This document shows positions 19,275 through 30,005 of a stretch of DNA of 64,000 bases, piece by piece. The notes under the pieces are model-generated. The model had not been told where the DNA came from. It saw nothing but the letters and a program-made list of their open reading frames with translations, and searched no databases. Both the position numbers and the translations under genes were made by a program. Every line of letters starts with the position of its first letter. Positions within the stretch are counted from its first letter, which is position 1. Origin of the DNA: Blastococcus tunisiensis (GTDB taxonomy: Bacteria; Actinomycetota; Actinomycetes; Mycobacteriales; Geodermatophilaceae); NCBI RefSeq assembly GCF_900112815.1, contig NZ_FOND01000001.1:30806-94805 (forward strand). Direction: 5' to 3'.

Positions 19275-20234
19275 CTACTCCCCCCGAGCCTGGGACAGGT
19301 CGACCCTGAAAAGTTTGATGAAGGAGAAGGCGATCAGCACGACCGCGAGGAAGAGCAGCACCGACACCGCGGACCCCAGGCCGATCTCCAGCCGCGCGAT
19401 GGTCTGCCGGTAGGCCAGGAACGAGACCGACTCGGTGCCGTTCGCGCCGTTGGTCATGATGAAGATGCTGTCGAACACCCGGAACGCGTCGAGGGTGCGG
19501 AAGAGCAGCGCCACCATGATCGCCGCCTTCATGTTCGGGAGCGTCACCCGCCACATCCGCTGCCACCGGGTCGCGCCGTCGACCTTGGCCGCCTCCTGCA
19601 GCACCTCGGGCACCTGGGCCAGGCCGGCGAGCAGGAGCAGCGAGATGAACGGCGTGGTCTTCCAGATCTCGGCCAGGCAGATGACCAGCAGCGCCGTCCA
19701 GCGGTCACCGAACCAGTCGGTGTTCTCCGAGACGCCGGGCAGCCAGGCGAACCACGAGTTCACGAAGCCGGACTGGATGTCGAAGGCGAACTGCCAGGCG
19801 AACGCCGAGACGACGGTGATGACCGCGTACGGGATGAGGATCGCCGCGCGGAGGACCGGCCGCAGCGCCCGGAGCGCCTTGACCATCACCAGCGCGAGCG
19901 CGAAGCCCAGGACCAGCTCGACGGCGACCGTCACCACCGTGATGAAGGCGGTGACGCCGATCGACTGCCACCACAGCGAGTCGGTGAGGATCACCCAGTA
20001 GTTGCTCAGCCCGACGAACGAGCGGTTCTCCGGGTCGGTGAGCCGGAAGTCGAACAGCGACTCGTACGTGGCCTGCAGGATCGGGTAGGCGGTCACCAGC
20101 AGCATGACCAGGAACGCCGGCCCGGCCAGCAGCCAGCCGAGCTTGCGCTCGCTGCGGGCCCGGTCGCTGATGGCGGCCTTCGGCGCCGACTTCGGCTCGG
20201 TCTTCTTGGTCGGGGGGAGCGTCGTGGTACTCAC
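19275..20234 (-). CDS. sugA: sugar ABC transporter permease, SugA/MalF type
   Basis: A 319-residue permease with six helices and a charged N-terminal tail of about 30 residues. The EAA loop reads LQEAAKVDGATRWQRMWRVTLPNMKAA. It starts at GTG 20234, which overlaps the solute-binding protein stop in a GTGA junction, so the subunits are translationally coupled. Confidence 0.88.
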   Translation of the reverse strand: MSTTTLPPTKKTEPKSAPKAAISDRARSERKLGWLLAGPAFLVMLLVTAYPILQATYESLFDFRLTDPENRSFVGLSNYWVILTDSLWWQSIGVTAFITVVTVAVELVLGFALALVMVKALRALRPVLRAAILIPYAVITVVSAFAWQFAFDIQSGFVNSWFAWLPGVSENTDWFGDRWTALLVICLAEIWKTTPFISLLLLAGLAQVPEVLQEAAKVDGATRWQRMWRVTLPNMKAAIMVALLFRTLDAFRVFDSIFIMTNGANGTESVSFLAYRQTIARLEIGLGSAVSVLLFLAVVLIAFSFIKLFRVDLSQARGE

Positions 20235-21544
20235 AGCAGGTCCTCCTTCGCCAGCACCGCGTTGATCAGCTCGCTGGCCTGCTCACCGGTCTCCCCCGGG
20301 TCGACGGCCGACGGCGGGTGGTAGCTGCGCTGGATCCCGACCGAGATCTCGTTGTAGTACGGCGTCTGCGGCCGCGGCGCGGCCAGCTCCAGCGATTCCC
20401 GGATCACCGGGGCCATCGGGAAGGCCTCGAGCACCTCGGGGTCGTCGTACACCGCGGTGGACGACGCCGGGTTGCCGTTGGTCACGAAGTAGTAGGCCTG
20501 GTTCTCGTCGGAGACGATGCACTCGGCCGCCTCGTAGGCGAGCTCGGGGCTCTCGCTGAAGGCGCTGACCCCGAGGTTGATCCCGCCGTAGGGCGGGGCG
20601 GCCGGCTCGTCCTCGTCCACCCGGGGGTAGATCGTCGCGGCGTAGTCCTCCGGCACCGACGGGTCGAGGGTCCCGGCCTCCGCCGCCCCCAGCGCGCGGG
20701 GGTAGACGAACGGGTAGTTGACCTGGAAGCCGCCGTTCTCGCTCTCGAAGCCGGTGGCGGTGGAGTCCTCGTTCGACGTCGAGAAGGCGGCGCCGGCCGC
20801 GTCGGACTCCGCGACCATCTGCATGACCTCCGCCGCACGCACCGCCGCGTCCGAGGTGAGCCCCAGCTCGATCTGCGCCGGGTCCTCCGGCGATGGGTCG
20901 GTGATGATCTCGCCGCCGGCGGACTCGATGAGGGCGTTGAACCACACGGTGAGCGACTCGGCGCGGGTGCCCTGGGCGCCGACGAGCGTGCCGGTCTCCT
21001 CGGCCGCCTGGACGATCTGCTCCCACGTCACGGGCTCGGACATGTCCAGCCCGGCGGCCTCGGCCACCGACTCCCGGTACCAGAGCACCTGGGTGTTCGC
21101 CCAGAACGGGACGGCGACCAGCTCGTCGTCCCAGGTGGACCCCTCGACCGCGCTGTCCACGACGTCCTCGGTGACCGCCTCGGCCACGTCCTCCGGCACC
21201 GGGGCCAGGAAGCCTGCCTGCGCGAACTCCGGGATGAACGGCGGGTCCAGGCTCATCAGGTCGATGGAGTTGTCGTTGGCCGCGAGCCGGCGGATCAGCT
21301 GCTCGCGCTGCGAGGCGGCGTCGCGCGGCAGCAGCGCCGTCTCGATCGTGTAGCGCCCACCGGCGGCCTCCGTGCACCGGTCGGCGATCTCCGCCTGCCC
21401 ACCCGCGTCGGGGTTGATGTACCAGGTGAGCGTGGAGGCGCCTCCGCCATCGCTGCCGCACGCGGCGAGCGTGCCGGCGGTGACGAGGAGAGCGGCCGCG
21501 CCGGCCACACCTCGTCGGGACCTCCCCCGCGCCGCCGGTCGCAT
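20231..21544 (-). CDS. lpqY: LpqY-like sugar-binding lipoprotein of an ABC importer
   Basis: A 437-residue extracellular solute-binding lipoprotein. From ATG 21544 the protein has a basic start, a hydrophobic stretch and the lipobox LAAC, cleaved by LspA and lipidated at Cys. The following part (RCTEAAGGRYTIETALLPRD, then AANDNSIDLMSLD) follows the pattern of mycobacterial LpqY, the trehalose-binding subunit, and the gene order agrees. GAGGG about ten bases upstream supports this start over one 48 bases earlier. Trehalose as substrate is therefore likely but inferred from family and order. Confidence 0.85.
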   Translation of the reverse strand: MRPAARGRSRRGVAGAAALLVTAGTLAACGSDGGGASTLTWYINPDAGGQAEIADRCTEAAGGRYTIETALLPRDAASQREQLIRRLAANDNSIDLMSLDPPFIPEFAQAGFLAPVPEDVAEAVTEDVVDSAVEGSTWDDELVAVPFWANTQVLWYRESVAEAAGLDMSEPVTWEQIVQAAEETGTLVGAQGTRAESLTVWFNALIESAGGEIITDPSPEDPAQIELGLTSDAAVRAAEVMQMVAESDAAGAAFSTSNEDSTATGFESENGGFQVNYPFVYPRALGAAEAGTLDPSVPEDYAATIYPRVDEDEPAAPPYGGINLGVSAFSESPELAYEAAECIVSDENQAYYFVTNGNPASSTAVYDDPEVLEAFPMAPVIRESLELAAPRPQTPYYNEISVGIQRSYHPPSAVDPGETGEQASELINAVLAKEDLL

Positions 21545-21633
21545 CGTTTTCGCCCTCGTCCCGGGCGCTTCCTTGCCAGCCGCGTAGGGCACTGCGCATC
21601 GCCTCCGTTGGCGCGTCTGCGACGGTTGATCAC

Positions 21634-21697
21634 CGAGGTCCTCGGAGCGTGGTGCAGGTCACCAGGGGTGTCAATTCGAACCGTTACGGTGCCGTGA
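21634..21697 (-). promoter_or_regulatory. lpqY-sugABC promoter with inverted repeat
   Basis: On the minus strand a perfect -35 hexamer TTGACA is seen at about 21670, preceded directly by ACCGTAACGGTTCGAA, which contains the dyad ACCGT-A-ACGGT. A weak -10 candidate, CACGCT, lies 17 bases downstream. The dyad touching the -35 box is a likely regulator site. GTAACGGTT also occurs in the other sugar-importer promoter at 29869-29877. Confidence 0.5.
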
Positions 21698-22969
21698 TCA
21701 GGTCGTCGGTTCCTGCCTCGGGACCCCTCTCCCGGCGCCCGGCGTCAGTTCCGCCGCGACCGACGGGGTGGTGACCTCCTTGGGCGTCCGCGGCAGGACG
21801 TGGGCGATGTAGGACGTCGTCGCCTCCGCCGTCCCGACGTCGCGCTGGGCCTGCTCCGACAGGAACCACCGGTGCTCGAGCACCTCGTGGAACACCTCCG
21901 CCGGCGCCAGCCGGCCGGCCAGCTCGCGCGGGACCGCGTCCACCACCGGCTGGTACACCTCGACCAGCCAGCGGTGGGCGGCGAACGCGTCGGTCACCGG
22001 GTGCCCCTCGGTCTGCTCCAGGTGGGCGCGGTAGGCGACGATGTCGTTGAGCAGCCGCCGGGCCTGCCGCTCCTGCACCTCCAGGCCGGTCAGCCGCAGC
22101 AGCTCCCGGCGGTGCTGACCGGGCTCGGCGACCCGCGTCTCCACCCGCAGCTTCGCGCCCTCCGGCGAGGTGATCAGCTCGACCTCGCCGACGTCGAAGC
22201 CGAGGTCGTTGAGCCGCCGCAGCCGCTCGGTGATCCGCCACTGCTGCTCCTCGACCCCGAACACCTGCTCGGCGGTCACCTCCTCCCACAGCGCCTCGTA
22301 GCGCCCGGGCAGGCCCGCGGCGACCTCGATCGGGTCGATGCCCTCGGGCAGGAGGCCACCGAACTGCAGGTCCAGCAGCTCCGCACCCACCCGCTCCCGG
22401 GCCAGGTCGACGTCGTAGGCGCGCTGGCCGGGCGACAGCGCGGGGTAGCGCTCCGCGGTCTCGGCGTCGACCAGGTAGGCCGCCAGCGCCCCGGCGTCCG
22501 GCCGGAACAGCGTGTTGGACAGCGAGCAGTCACCCCAGAAGATGCCGGCCAGGTGCAGCCGGACCAGCAGCTCCACCATCGTGTCGAGGAGCCGCTCGGC
22601 GGAGTGCTCGGCCCGCGGGCTGGAGAACAGCCACCGGTAGGACATCGAGTACTCGAGGTACCGGGTCACCAGGATCGCCTCCTGGTCGTCCGGCCGGTCG
22701 ACGCAGATCCCCAGCACGGAGACCGTCGGCAGGCCCTCCTCCTCGAACCGGCCCAGCAGGGCGTACTCGTGGCGGGCCAGGCGCTCGGTGATCTCCTTGA
22801 GGGCGAAGACCTGCCCGCCGGTGGCCACGAACCGCACCACGTGCCGCGAGATGCCCCGCTGGGGCACCTCGAGCAGCAGCTCCGGGTCCCACTCGGCCAG
22901 CGGACGCTCCCAGGGCAGGCTCAGCAGGCCCGTCGCCTCGGCGGCGGGGGGCCTGAACAGGAACCGCAT
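21698..22969 (-). CDS. DUF4032 protein with kinase-like N-terminal domain
   Basis: About 423 residues. The N-terminal half resembles lipopolysaccharide (WaaP/Kdo-type) kinases: GQVFALKEI with the ATP-binding lysine, GIFWGDCSLSNTLF as the catalytic loop (Asp and Asn) and YLVDAETAE as the metal-binding aspartate. The C-terminal half is the DUF4032 region common in Actinobacteria. No signal peptide, so probably cytoplasmic. ATG 22969 is chosen because GGGAG lies seven bases upstream; a GTG at 23008 lacks a well-placed site. Substrate unknown; whether it is an active kinase is not shown. Confidence 0.82.
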   Translation of the reverse strand: MRFLFRPPAAEATGLLSLPWERPLAEWDPELLLEVPQRGISRHVVRFVATGGQVFALKEITERLARHEYALLGRFEEEGLPTVSVLGICVDRPDDQEAILVTRYLEYSMSYRWLFSSPRAEHSAERLLDTMVELLVRLHLAGIFWGDCSLSNTLFRPDAGALAAYLVDAETAERYPALSPGQRAYDVDLARERVGAELLDLQFGGLLPEGIDPIEVAAGLPGRYEALWEEVTAEQVFGVEEQQWRITERLRRLNDLGFDVGEVELITSPEGAKLRVETRVAEPGQHRRELLRLTGLEVQERQARRLLNDIVAYRAHLEQTEGHPVTDAFAAHRWLVEVYQPVVDAVPRELAGRLAPAEVFHEVLEHRWFLSEQAQRDVGTAEATTSYIAHVLPRTPKEVTTPSVAAELTPGAGRGVPRQEPTT

Positions 22970-23054
22970 GTCCGCGCTCCCACCCGTGAAGGTCGCCGTC
23001 GCGCTCACGATGCCACGGCGGCGTCCCTCCTGCTGGGCCCGCCGCCCGCGCGGC

Positions 23055-23176
23055 GACGTCCTGGAACGGCCACCCTCCAGGGGCCCGCGCCGAGCCTGGT
23101 GACGTCCTGGAACGGCCACACTTCAGGGGCCCCCGCCGAGCGCGCGAGGCGTGGGGGGAAGGGTGGTCCTTCGTCA
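23055..23176 (-). repeat. stop-codon-linked palindromic element, copy 1 (double right arm)
   Basis: Reading the minus strand, the element begins at the antiporter stop codon: TGACGAAGGACCACCCTTCC, a GC-rich loop, then a right arm GGCCCCTGAAGTGTGGCC and CGTTCC. The right arm is duplicated: a 41-base unit occurs at 23101-23141 and again at 23055-23095 with 38 of 41 bases identical. The arms can pair into a long hairpin and may act as a terminator or protect the mRNA 3' end. Related copies lie at 33404 and 37084. Confidence 0.7.
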
Positions 23177-24685
23177 GTCCAGCCCGGTGGCCCGGCCGTC
23201 CTCGCCGCGCCAGCTGGCCAGCCGCCCGGCCCGGCTGACCGCCCGCAGCCGCCGCTCGGCCTCCGGCCTCGACCGCCGGGCCGAGACCAGCAGCGCCTGG
23301 TCGCCGCGCATCAGCCGGGTCGTCTCGTCGGGGACGAACGCGCGGCCCTCCCGCACGATCAGCACCACCGCCGCGTCCTCGGGCAGCCGCAGCTCGGGCA
23401 GGTACACCCCGTGCAGCCGGGAGCCGGCCGGCACGGTCAGCTGCATCAGGTCGGCGTCGAGCTCCTCCAGCGGAGCCGACTCCACGTCCACGTCCCTCGG
23501 CGTGACCGGTGCGGCGATCCGGAGCCGCCGGGCCACCCACGGCAGCGACCAGCCCTGCACCAGGGTGAAGACGACGACCAGCACGAACACCGTGTCGAAG
23601 ATGTTCTCCGCGCCCGGCACGCCCGCGGTGAGGGGGAAGGTCGCCAGGACGATGGGGACGGCGCCGCGCAGCCCCGCCCAGGAGACGAAGGCTTGCTGCG
23701 CCCACGGCCAGCGGAAGGCGGCCAGGCTGACCACGACCGAGACCGGCCGCGCCACCAGCAGCAGGGCCCCGCCGACCACCAGGGCCGGCCCCAGGGCGTC
23801 GAGCAACCGGGAGGGCGAGGCCAGCAGACCCAGGAGCACGAAGAGGCCGATCTGGGCCAGCGACGCCATGCCCTCCGCGAAGCCGATGCTGGCCGAGCGG
23901 TGCGGCAGGGCGGCGTTGCCGAGCACCACGCCGGCGAGGTAGACCGCGACGATGCCCGAGGTGGCCGCCAGGGTGGCGACGGAGAAGGCCAGCACGCACA
24001 GCGCGAGCATCGCCAGCGGGTAGAAGCCCGCGAGGGGCAGCGCGGACCGGCGGAGCAGCTCGGCGCCGCCCAGGCCGATCGCGACGCCCAGCACCGCGCC
24101 GCCGACCAGCTGGCCGACGACCTGCAGGACCACCAGCCACCAGACCGCGGCGTCGGAGTCGGTCAGGTAGGCGGCGAGCGTCGTGACGAGCAGGATGGCC
24201 GGGGCGTCGTTGAGCCCGCTCTCGGCCTCGAGGGCGGCGGCGAGCCGGCGCGGCAGCGGGAGCCGGCGCAGGGCCGCGAACACCGCCGCCGCGTCGGTGG
24301 AGCCGATCACCGCGGCCAGGAGGAGGGCGAAGCCCCAGGTGGCACCGAGCAGCCAGACGGTGACCGCGGCCGTGATCCCCACGCTCACGGCCACCCCGAC
24401 GGTGGCCAGGGTCAGCCCCGGGCCGATGGCGCGACGGACGTCGGTCCAGCGGGTGGTCAGACCACCCTCGGCGAGGATGATCACCAGGGCGGCCACGCCG
24501 AGGTTCTGGGTGAGCTCGGCGTCGTCGAAGTTCACCCCCAGCCCGGCCTCCCCGATCGCCAGGCCGATGCCGAGGTAGATCAGCAGGCTCGGCAACCCGA
24601 GCCGGTCGGCCAGCCGCAGGGCGACGGCGGCGACGAGCACGACGACGGCGCCGGCCGCCATGGCCACGGTGACCGTGGTGTTCAC
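23174..24685 (-). CDS. potassium/proton antiporter, CPA family with TrkA-C domain
   Basis: A 503-residue antiporter of the NhaP2/CvrA type. About 12 membrane helices occupy residues 5-395, with the ion-path motif ALEAESGLNDAPAILL (paired acidic residues) and SWAGLRGAVPIVLATFP. Residues about 405-480 form a cytoplasmic TrkA-C (RCK C) domain typical of regulated K+/H+ exchange. Start is GTG 24685. It diverges from ileS. Confidence 0.88.
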   Translation of the reverse strand: MNTTVTVAMAAGAVVVLVAAVALRLADRLGLPSLLIYLGIGLAIGEAGLGVNFDDAELTQNLGVAALVIILAEGGLTTRWTDVRRAIGPGLTLATVGVAVSVGITAAVTVWLLGATWGFALLLAAVIGSTDAAAVFAALRRLPLPRRLAAALEAESGLNDAPAILLVTTLAAYLTDSDAAVWWLVVLQVVGQLVGGAVLGVAIGLGGAELLRRSALPLAGFYPLAMLALCVLAFSVATLAATSGIVAVYLAGVVLGNAALPHRSASIGFAEGMASLAQIGLFVLLGLLASPSRLLDALGPALVVGGALLLVARPVSVVVSLAAFRWPWAQQAFVSWAGLRGAVPIVLATFPLTAGVPGAENIFDTVFVLVVVFTLVQGWSLPWVARRLRIAAPVTPRDVDVESAPLEELDADLMQLTVPAGSRLHGVYLPELRLPEDAAVVLIVREGRAFVPDETTRLMRGDQALLVSARRSRPEAERRLRAVSRAGRLASWRGEDGRATGLD

Positions 24686-24789
24686 CGGGCGCCGTCCATG
24701 GGGCCAGTCTCCCGTACGGGAAGACGCCCACCGCCGCCGCTGCGGACGTGCCCCGCAACCCGTTTGGCGGGTCGGGGAGAATGGGCGCC

Positions 24790-27700
24790 GTGAGTTCTCC
24801 TTCCCCCGCCGGTCCCTTCGCCGCGCTGCCCCCGCAGGTCGACCTCCCGGCCATGGAGCAGCAGATCCTGCGGCGCTGGGAGGACGACAAGGTCTTCGCC
24901 CGATCGCTGGAGGCCACCGCCGGCCGGCCGCAGTGGGTCTTCTACGAGGGCCCGCCCACGGCGAACGGCCGGCCGGGGACGCACCACATCGAGGCCCGGG
25001 CGTTCAAGGACGTCTTCCCCCGGTTCAAGACGATGCAGGGCTTCTCCGTCCCCCGCCGCGCCGGGTGGGACTGCCACGGCCTGCCGGTCGAGATCGCCGT
25101 CGAGCAGGAGCTCGGCTTCGCCGGCAAGCCCGACATCGAGCGCTACGGGATCGCCGAGTTCAACGCCCGGTGCCGGGAGTCGGTCGAGCGGCACGTGGAC
25201 TCGTTCTCCGAGCTGACCCGGCGGATGGGCTACTGGGTCGACATGTCCACGGCCTACTGGACGATGGACCCCGCCTACATCGAGAGCGTCTGGTGGTCGC
25301 TCAAGCAGATCTTCGACAAGGGGCTGCTGGTCGAGGACCACCGGGTGGCGCCCTACTGCCCGCGCTGCGGCACCGGGCTGAGCGACCACGAGGTCGCCCA
25401 GGGGTACGAGACCCTCACCGACCCCTCGGTCTACGTCCGGCTGCCGATCACCACCGGCGAGTGGGCGGGGAAGGCCGACCTGCTCGTCTGGACGACGACG
25501 CCGTGGACGCTGCCGTCCAACACCGCCGTCGCCGTCCACCCGGACGTGACCTACGTCGTGGCGCGCGTGCCCGGCGACGGTCCGACCGCCGGCACGTTCG
25601 TCGTCGCCGAGCCGCTGCTGACCGCGGTGCTCGGTGAGGACGTCGAGGTGCTCGCCCGCACCACCGGGCGGGACTGGGAGTACGTGCACTACCAGCGGCC
25701 CTTCGAGCTGGTCGCCTTCCCCGAGGCCGACCTGCCCGAGCAGGGGTCGCACTTCGTCGTCCTCGCCGACTACGTGACCACCGAGGACGGCACGGGGCTG
25801 GTGCACCAGTCCCCCGCGTTCGGCGCCGAGGACCTCGCCGTCTGCCGGGGCTACGGGCTGCCGGTGGTGAACCCGATCGACCCGAGCGGGCACTTCCTCG
25901 CCGAGGTGCCCCTGGTCGGTGGGCACTTCTTCAAGGCCGCGGACGCCGCGCTGGTCGAGGACCTGAAGAACTGCGGCGTGCTGTTCCGGGAGCTGCGCTA
26001 CGAGCACAGCTATCCGCACTGCTGGCGCTGCCACACGCCGCTGATGTACTACGCGCAGCCGTCCTGGTACATCCGGACCAGCCAGATCAAGGACCAGCTG
26101 CTCGCCGAGAACGAGAAGACGAACTGGTACCCCGAGAGCATCAAGAACGGCCGCTACGGCGACTGGCTGACCAACAACGTCGACTGGGCGCTCTCCCGCG
26201 ACAGGTACTGGGGCACGCCGCTGCCGATCTGGCGCAACGACGCCGACCCGGGCCGGATGGTCGCCGTCGGCTCACTGGCCGAGCTGTCGGAGCTGACCGG
26301 CCGGGACCTCTCCGACCTGGACCCGCACCGGCCGTTCATCGACGAGGTCACCTTCACCCTCCCCGGTGAGGAGGGCACGTTCCGCCGGGTCCGGCAGGTC
26401 ATCGACGCCTGGTACGACTCCGGGTCGATGCCGTTCGCGCAGTGGGGCGCACCGCACCGGAACCGGGCCGAGTTCGAGGCGTCCTACCCCGCGCAGTTCA
26501 TCGCCGAGGCCATCGACCAGACCCGCGGCTGGTTCTACACGCTGATGGCCGTGGGCACGCTGGTGTTCGAGCGGAGCTCCTACGAGAACGTGCTGTGCCT
26601 CGGCCACATCCTGGCCGAGGACGGCCGCAAGATGAGCAAGCACCTGGGCAACATCCTCGAGCCCATCCCGCTGATGGACCGGCACGGCGCCGATGCCGTC
26701 CGCTGGTTCATGCTCGCCGGCGGCTCGCCGTGGTCGGCCCGCCGGGTCGGCCACGAGACGCTGTCCGAGGTCGTCCGCAAGGTGCTCCTGACCTACTGGA
26801 ACACCGCCAGCTTCTTCACCCTGTACGCCGAGGCCAACAGCTGGGACCCGGCGGCCGCTCCCCCGCCCCCGAGGGCCGATCGACCGCTGCTGGACCGGTG
26901 GGCGCTGGCCGAGCTCGCCGCGGTGACCGACGGGGTCACCGCGGCGCTGGAGGACTTCGACACCCAGGGCGCCGGCCGGCTGATCGCCCGGTTCGTCGAC
27001 GACCTGTCCAACTGGTACGTGCGCCGCTCCCGGCGCCGGTTCTGGGACGGCGACCCGGCCGCGCTGGGCACGCTGCACGAGGTGCTCGACGGGCTCACCC
27101 GGCTCATGGCCCCGTTCACGCCGTTCGTCACCGAGGAGGTCTGGGCCCGCGCGGTGCTCCCGGGCCTGGGCGGCCGCGGCGACGGCGCGGCCGCACCGGA
27201 CTCGGTGCACCTGGCCGCGTGGCCGGCGGTCGACGAGGGGGCCCGCGACGACGCGCTGGTGGCGCAGGTGGACCTCGTCCGCCGCCTCGTGGAGCTGGGC
27301 CGGTCGGCCCGGACGTCGGCGAAGGTGCGCACCCGTCAGCCGCTGGGCCGGGCGATCGTGGCAGCGCCGGGCTGGTCCGCCCTCCCCCGTGACCTGGTGG
27401 CGGAGGTGGCCGACGAGCTCAACGTCGTCGACGTGGCCGAGCTGCAGGCCGCGGAGGGCGGCCTGGTCGACGTCAGCCTGAAGGTGGACTTCCGCGCCGT
27501 GGGCCGGCGGCTGGGCAAGCAGGTGCAGGCCGTGGCACGGGCCGTGGCCGCCGCCGACGCCGCGGAGCTCACCGCCGCCTACCGCGCCGGCACGGCGACC
27601 GTCGAGGTGGACGGCGCGACGGTCCCGCTCGAGGACGGCGATCTCGTCGTCACCGAGACGCCCCGGGAAGGCTGGACGGTGGCCAGCGGGAACGGGCTGA

Positions 27701-27990
27701 CGGTGGCGCTGGACCTGACGCTCACCCCGGAGCTCGAGCGGGCAGGGCTGGTCCGCGAGGTCGTCCGCCTGGTGCAGGAGGCCCGCAAGTCCAGCGGCCT
27801 GGACGTCAGCGACCGGATCGAGCTGTGGTGGACCGCCGACGGTCCGATGGCCGCTGCCCTCCGCGAGCACGGGGAGCAGCTCGACCGGGAGGTGCTCGCC
27901 TCCGCCAGCCACGCCGGGACGCCCGGCGAGGGGTCGGGGTTCGACGGACCGGAGGGGCTGCGCTTCTGGATCGCCCGGGCCAGCGGCTGA
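24790..27990 (+). CDS. ileS: isoleucyl-tRNA synthetase
   Basis: IleRS charges tRNA-Ile with isoleucine. About 1066 residues. The class I signature is GTHHIEARAFKDV (a HIGH variant), and the second is DGRKMSKHLGNILEP. The editing CP1 domain holds TTTPWTLPSNTAVAV. Two CxxC pairs, YCPRC and CWRCH, lie in the insertion. Length and motif style fit the eukaryote-like IleRS type found in mycobacteria, which is associated with mupirocin tolerance; that placement is an inference. GTG 24790 is chosen because GGGGAG lies ten bases upstream; an ATG at 24781 is only one base from that site. Confidence 0.95.
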   Translation: MSSPSPAGPFAALPPQVDLPAMEQQILRRWEDDKVFARSLEATAGRPQWVFYEGPPTANGRPGTHHIEARAFKDVFPRFKTMQGFSVPRRAGWDCHGLPVEIAVEQELGFAGKPDIERYGIAEFNARCRESVERHVDSFSELTRRMGYWVDMSTAYWTMDPAYIESVWWSLKQIFDKGLLVEDHRVAPYCPRCGTGLSDHEVAQGYETLTDPSVYVRLPITTGEWAGKADLLVWTTTPWTLPSNTAVAVHPDVTYVVARVPGDGPTAGTFVVAEPLLTAVLGEDVEVLARTTGRDWEYVHYQRPFELVAFPEADLPEQGSHFVVLADYVTTEDGTGLVHQSPAFGAEDLAVCRGYGLPVVNPIDPSGHFLAEVPLVGGHFFKAADAALVEDLKNCGVLFRELRYEHSYPHCWRCHTPLMYYAQPSWYIRTSQIKDQLLAENEKTNWYPESIKNGRYGDWLTNNVDWALSRDRYWGTPLPIWRNDADPGRMVAVGSLAELSELTGRDLSDLDPHRPFIDEVTFTLPGEEGTFRRVRQVIDAWYDSGSMPFAQWGAPHRNRAEFEASYPAQFIAEAIDQTRGWFYTLMAVGTLVFERSSYENVLCLGHILAEDGRKMSKHLGNILEPIPLMDRHGADAVRWFMLAGGSPWSARRVGHETLSEVVRKVLLTYWNTASFFTLYAEANSWDPAAAPPPPRADRPLLDRWALAELAAVTDGVTAALEDFDTQGAGRLIARFVDDLSNWYVRRSRRRFWDGDPAALGTLHEVLDGLTRLMAPFTPFVTEEVWARAVLPGLGGRGDGAAAPDSVHLAAWPAVDEGARDDALVAQVDLVRRLVELGRSARTSAKVRTRQPLGRAIVAAPGWSALPRDLVAEVADELNVVDVAELQAAEGGLVDVSLKVDFRAVGRRLGKQVQAVARAVAAADAAELTAAYRAGTATVEVDGATVPLEDGDLVVTETPREGWTVASGNGLTVALDLTLTPELERAGLVREVVRLVQEARKSSGLDVSDRIELWWTADGPMAAALREHGEQLDREVLASASHAGTPGEGSGFDGPEGLRFWIARASG

Positions 27991-27994
27991 GGCG

Positions 27995-28567
27995 TCAGTT
28001 CCCCGGGGCCGCCCGCCGCTCCCTCGCCCGCTGGGCCAGGTTCCGGTCGGGGGCGCAGTCCGCGCACGGGGTGAACCCGTCGGTGCGGGCCTCGTCGATC
28101 GGGACCGGGATCGTCTCCCGTCCGGCGAGGTGCCGGCACCCGGGGAGGTGGTACCGCGGGTGCTCGTCGACCACGAGCACCTCGTCGGTCAGGTCGACGA
28201 CCAGCAGCAGGTCGGTGACCTCGACCTCCTCGACCGCGGGCTCGCCGCTCTCCTCCACGGGGGCCGCCGCCGCGGTGGCCCCGGTCGCGACCGCGGGGCC
28301 GCCGGCGTCGGCACCGCCAGGCGGGGGCTCCACCGGGGCCGCGGGGCCGGCGGAGGCCGCCGGTGCGGCGGCCGACGCCGCGGGTGACCCCTGCGTGGTG
28401 GCGCCCCGGGAGGCCGCGCTGATCGACCGCCAGGCCAGGAAGAGCAGGACCGCCGCGATGACGCACACCGCGACGCAGCCCCAGTAGAAGGCGGTCGTCC
28501 CGGTCAGGATGCCGCCGACGAAGAGCCCGAGCCCGACGAGCACCAGGAGCCCGGCCGAGATGATCAC
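27995..28567 (-). CDS. two-helix membrane protein with Ada-like metal-binding motif
   Basis: A 190-residue protein: two N-terminal helices (about residues 3-23 and 28-46), a long Ala/Pro-rich linker (about 50-110), then a small domain. Its last part reads YHLPGCRHLAG, then EARTDGFTPCADCAPD. The spacing H-x4-C, x..GF-x-PC-x2-C resembles the zinc-binding Ada/MTTN-like fold used in several small envelope proteins. The function is unknown. It ends four bases from the convergent ileS stop. Confidence 0.65.
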   Translation of the reverse strand: MIISAGLLVLVGLGLFVGGILTGTTAFYWGCVAVCVIAAVLLFLAWRSISAASRGATTQGSPAASAAAPAASAGPAAPVEPPPGGADAGGPAVATGATAAAAPVEESGEPAVEEVEVTDLLLVVDLTDEVLVVDEHPRYHLPGCRHLAGRETIPVPIDEARTDGFTPCADCAPDRNLAQRARERRAAPGN

Positions 28568-28610
28568 AGGCGAACTCTAGGCGCCGACCGCGCCGGTTGC
28601 GCGGCGCAGG

Positions 28611-29723
<1,113 letters not shown>

Positions 29724-29870
29724 GGTTCCTTCCTGCACCGGTGACGGTCGGCCCACTGTGGCACGCGGCACGGGCGCCGAACCAGGGTCGGAGGGCGCCG
29801 GGGACTCTCCCGGGCCCCAACCGTGACCCGCCTGTGACCTGCGGCTTCACCCGGGGGTGACGCCTTGGTA

Positions 29871-29886
29871 ACGGTTGCGGAACCGT
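29871..29886. promoter_or_regulatory. inverted repeat, candidate sugar-regulator operator
   Basis: ACGGTTGCGGAACCGT has six-base perfect arms around a four-base centre. It sits just upstream of a plausible -35 box in the 282-base divergent gap between the AglK- and AglE-like genes, so it could control both directions. No regulator gene is adjacent. Confidence 0.5.
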
Positions 29887-29889
29887 CCC

Positions 29890-29917
29890 GTGACCGAGCC
29901 CGCTCCGACGCTATGGT
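29890..29917 (+). promoter_or_regulatory. candidate promoter for the aglEFG-like operon
   Basis: -35 GTGACC at 29890-29895 and -10 TATGGT at 29912-29917 with 16 bases between. It leaves a leader of about 85 bases before the ATG at 30006. Confidence 0.45.
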
Positions 29918-30005
29918 CCCCCGGCGGGCATCCCGGCCGGCGCGGCCGACCGTGCCCGCGGAGAGCCAGCGATGCGGCGACGACGCCGCAGAGGAAGGGA
30001 AGCTC

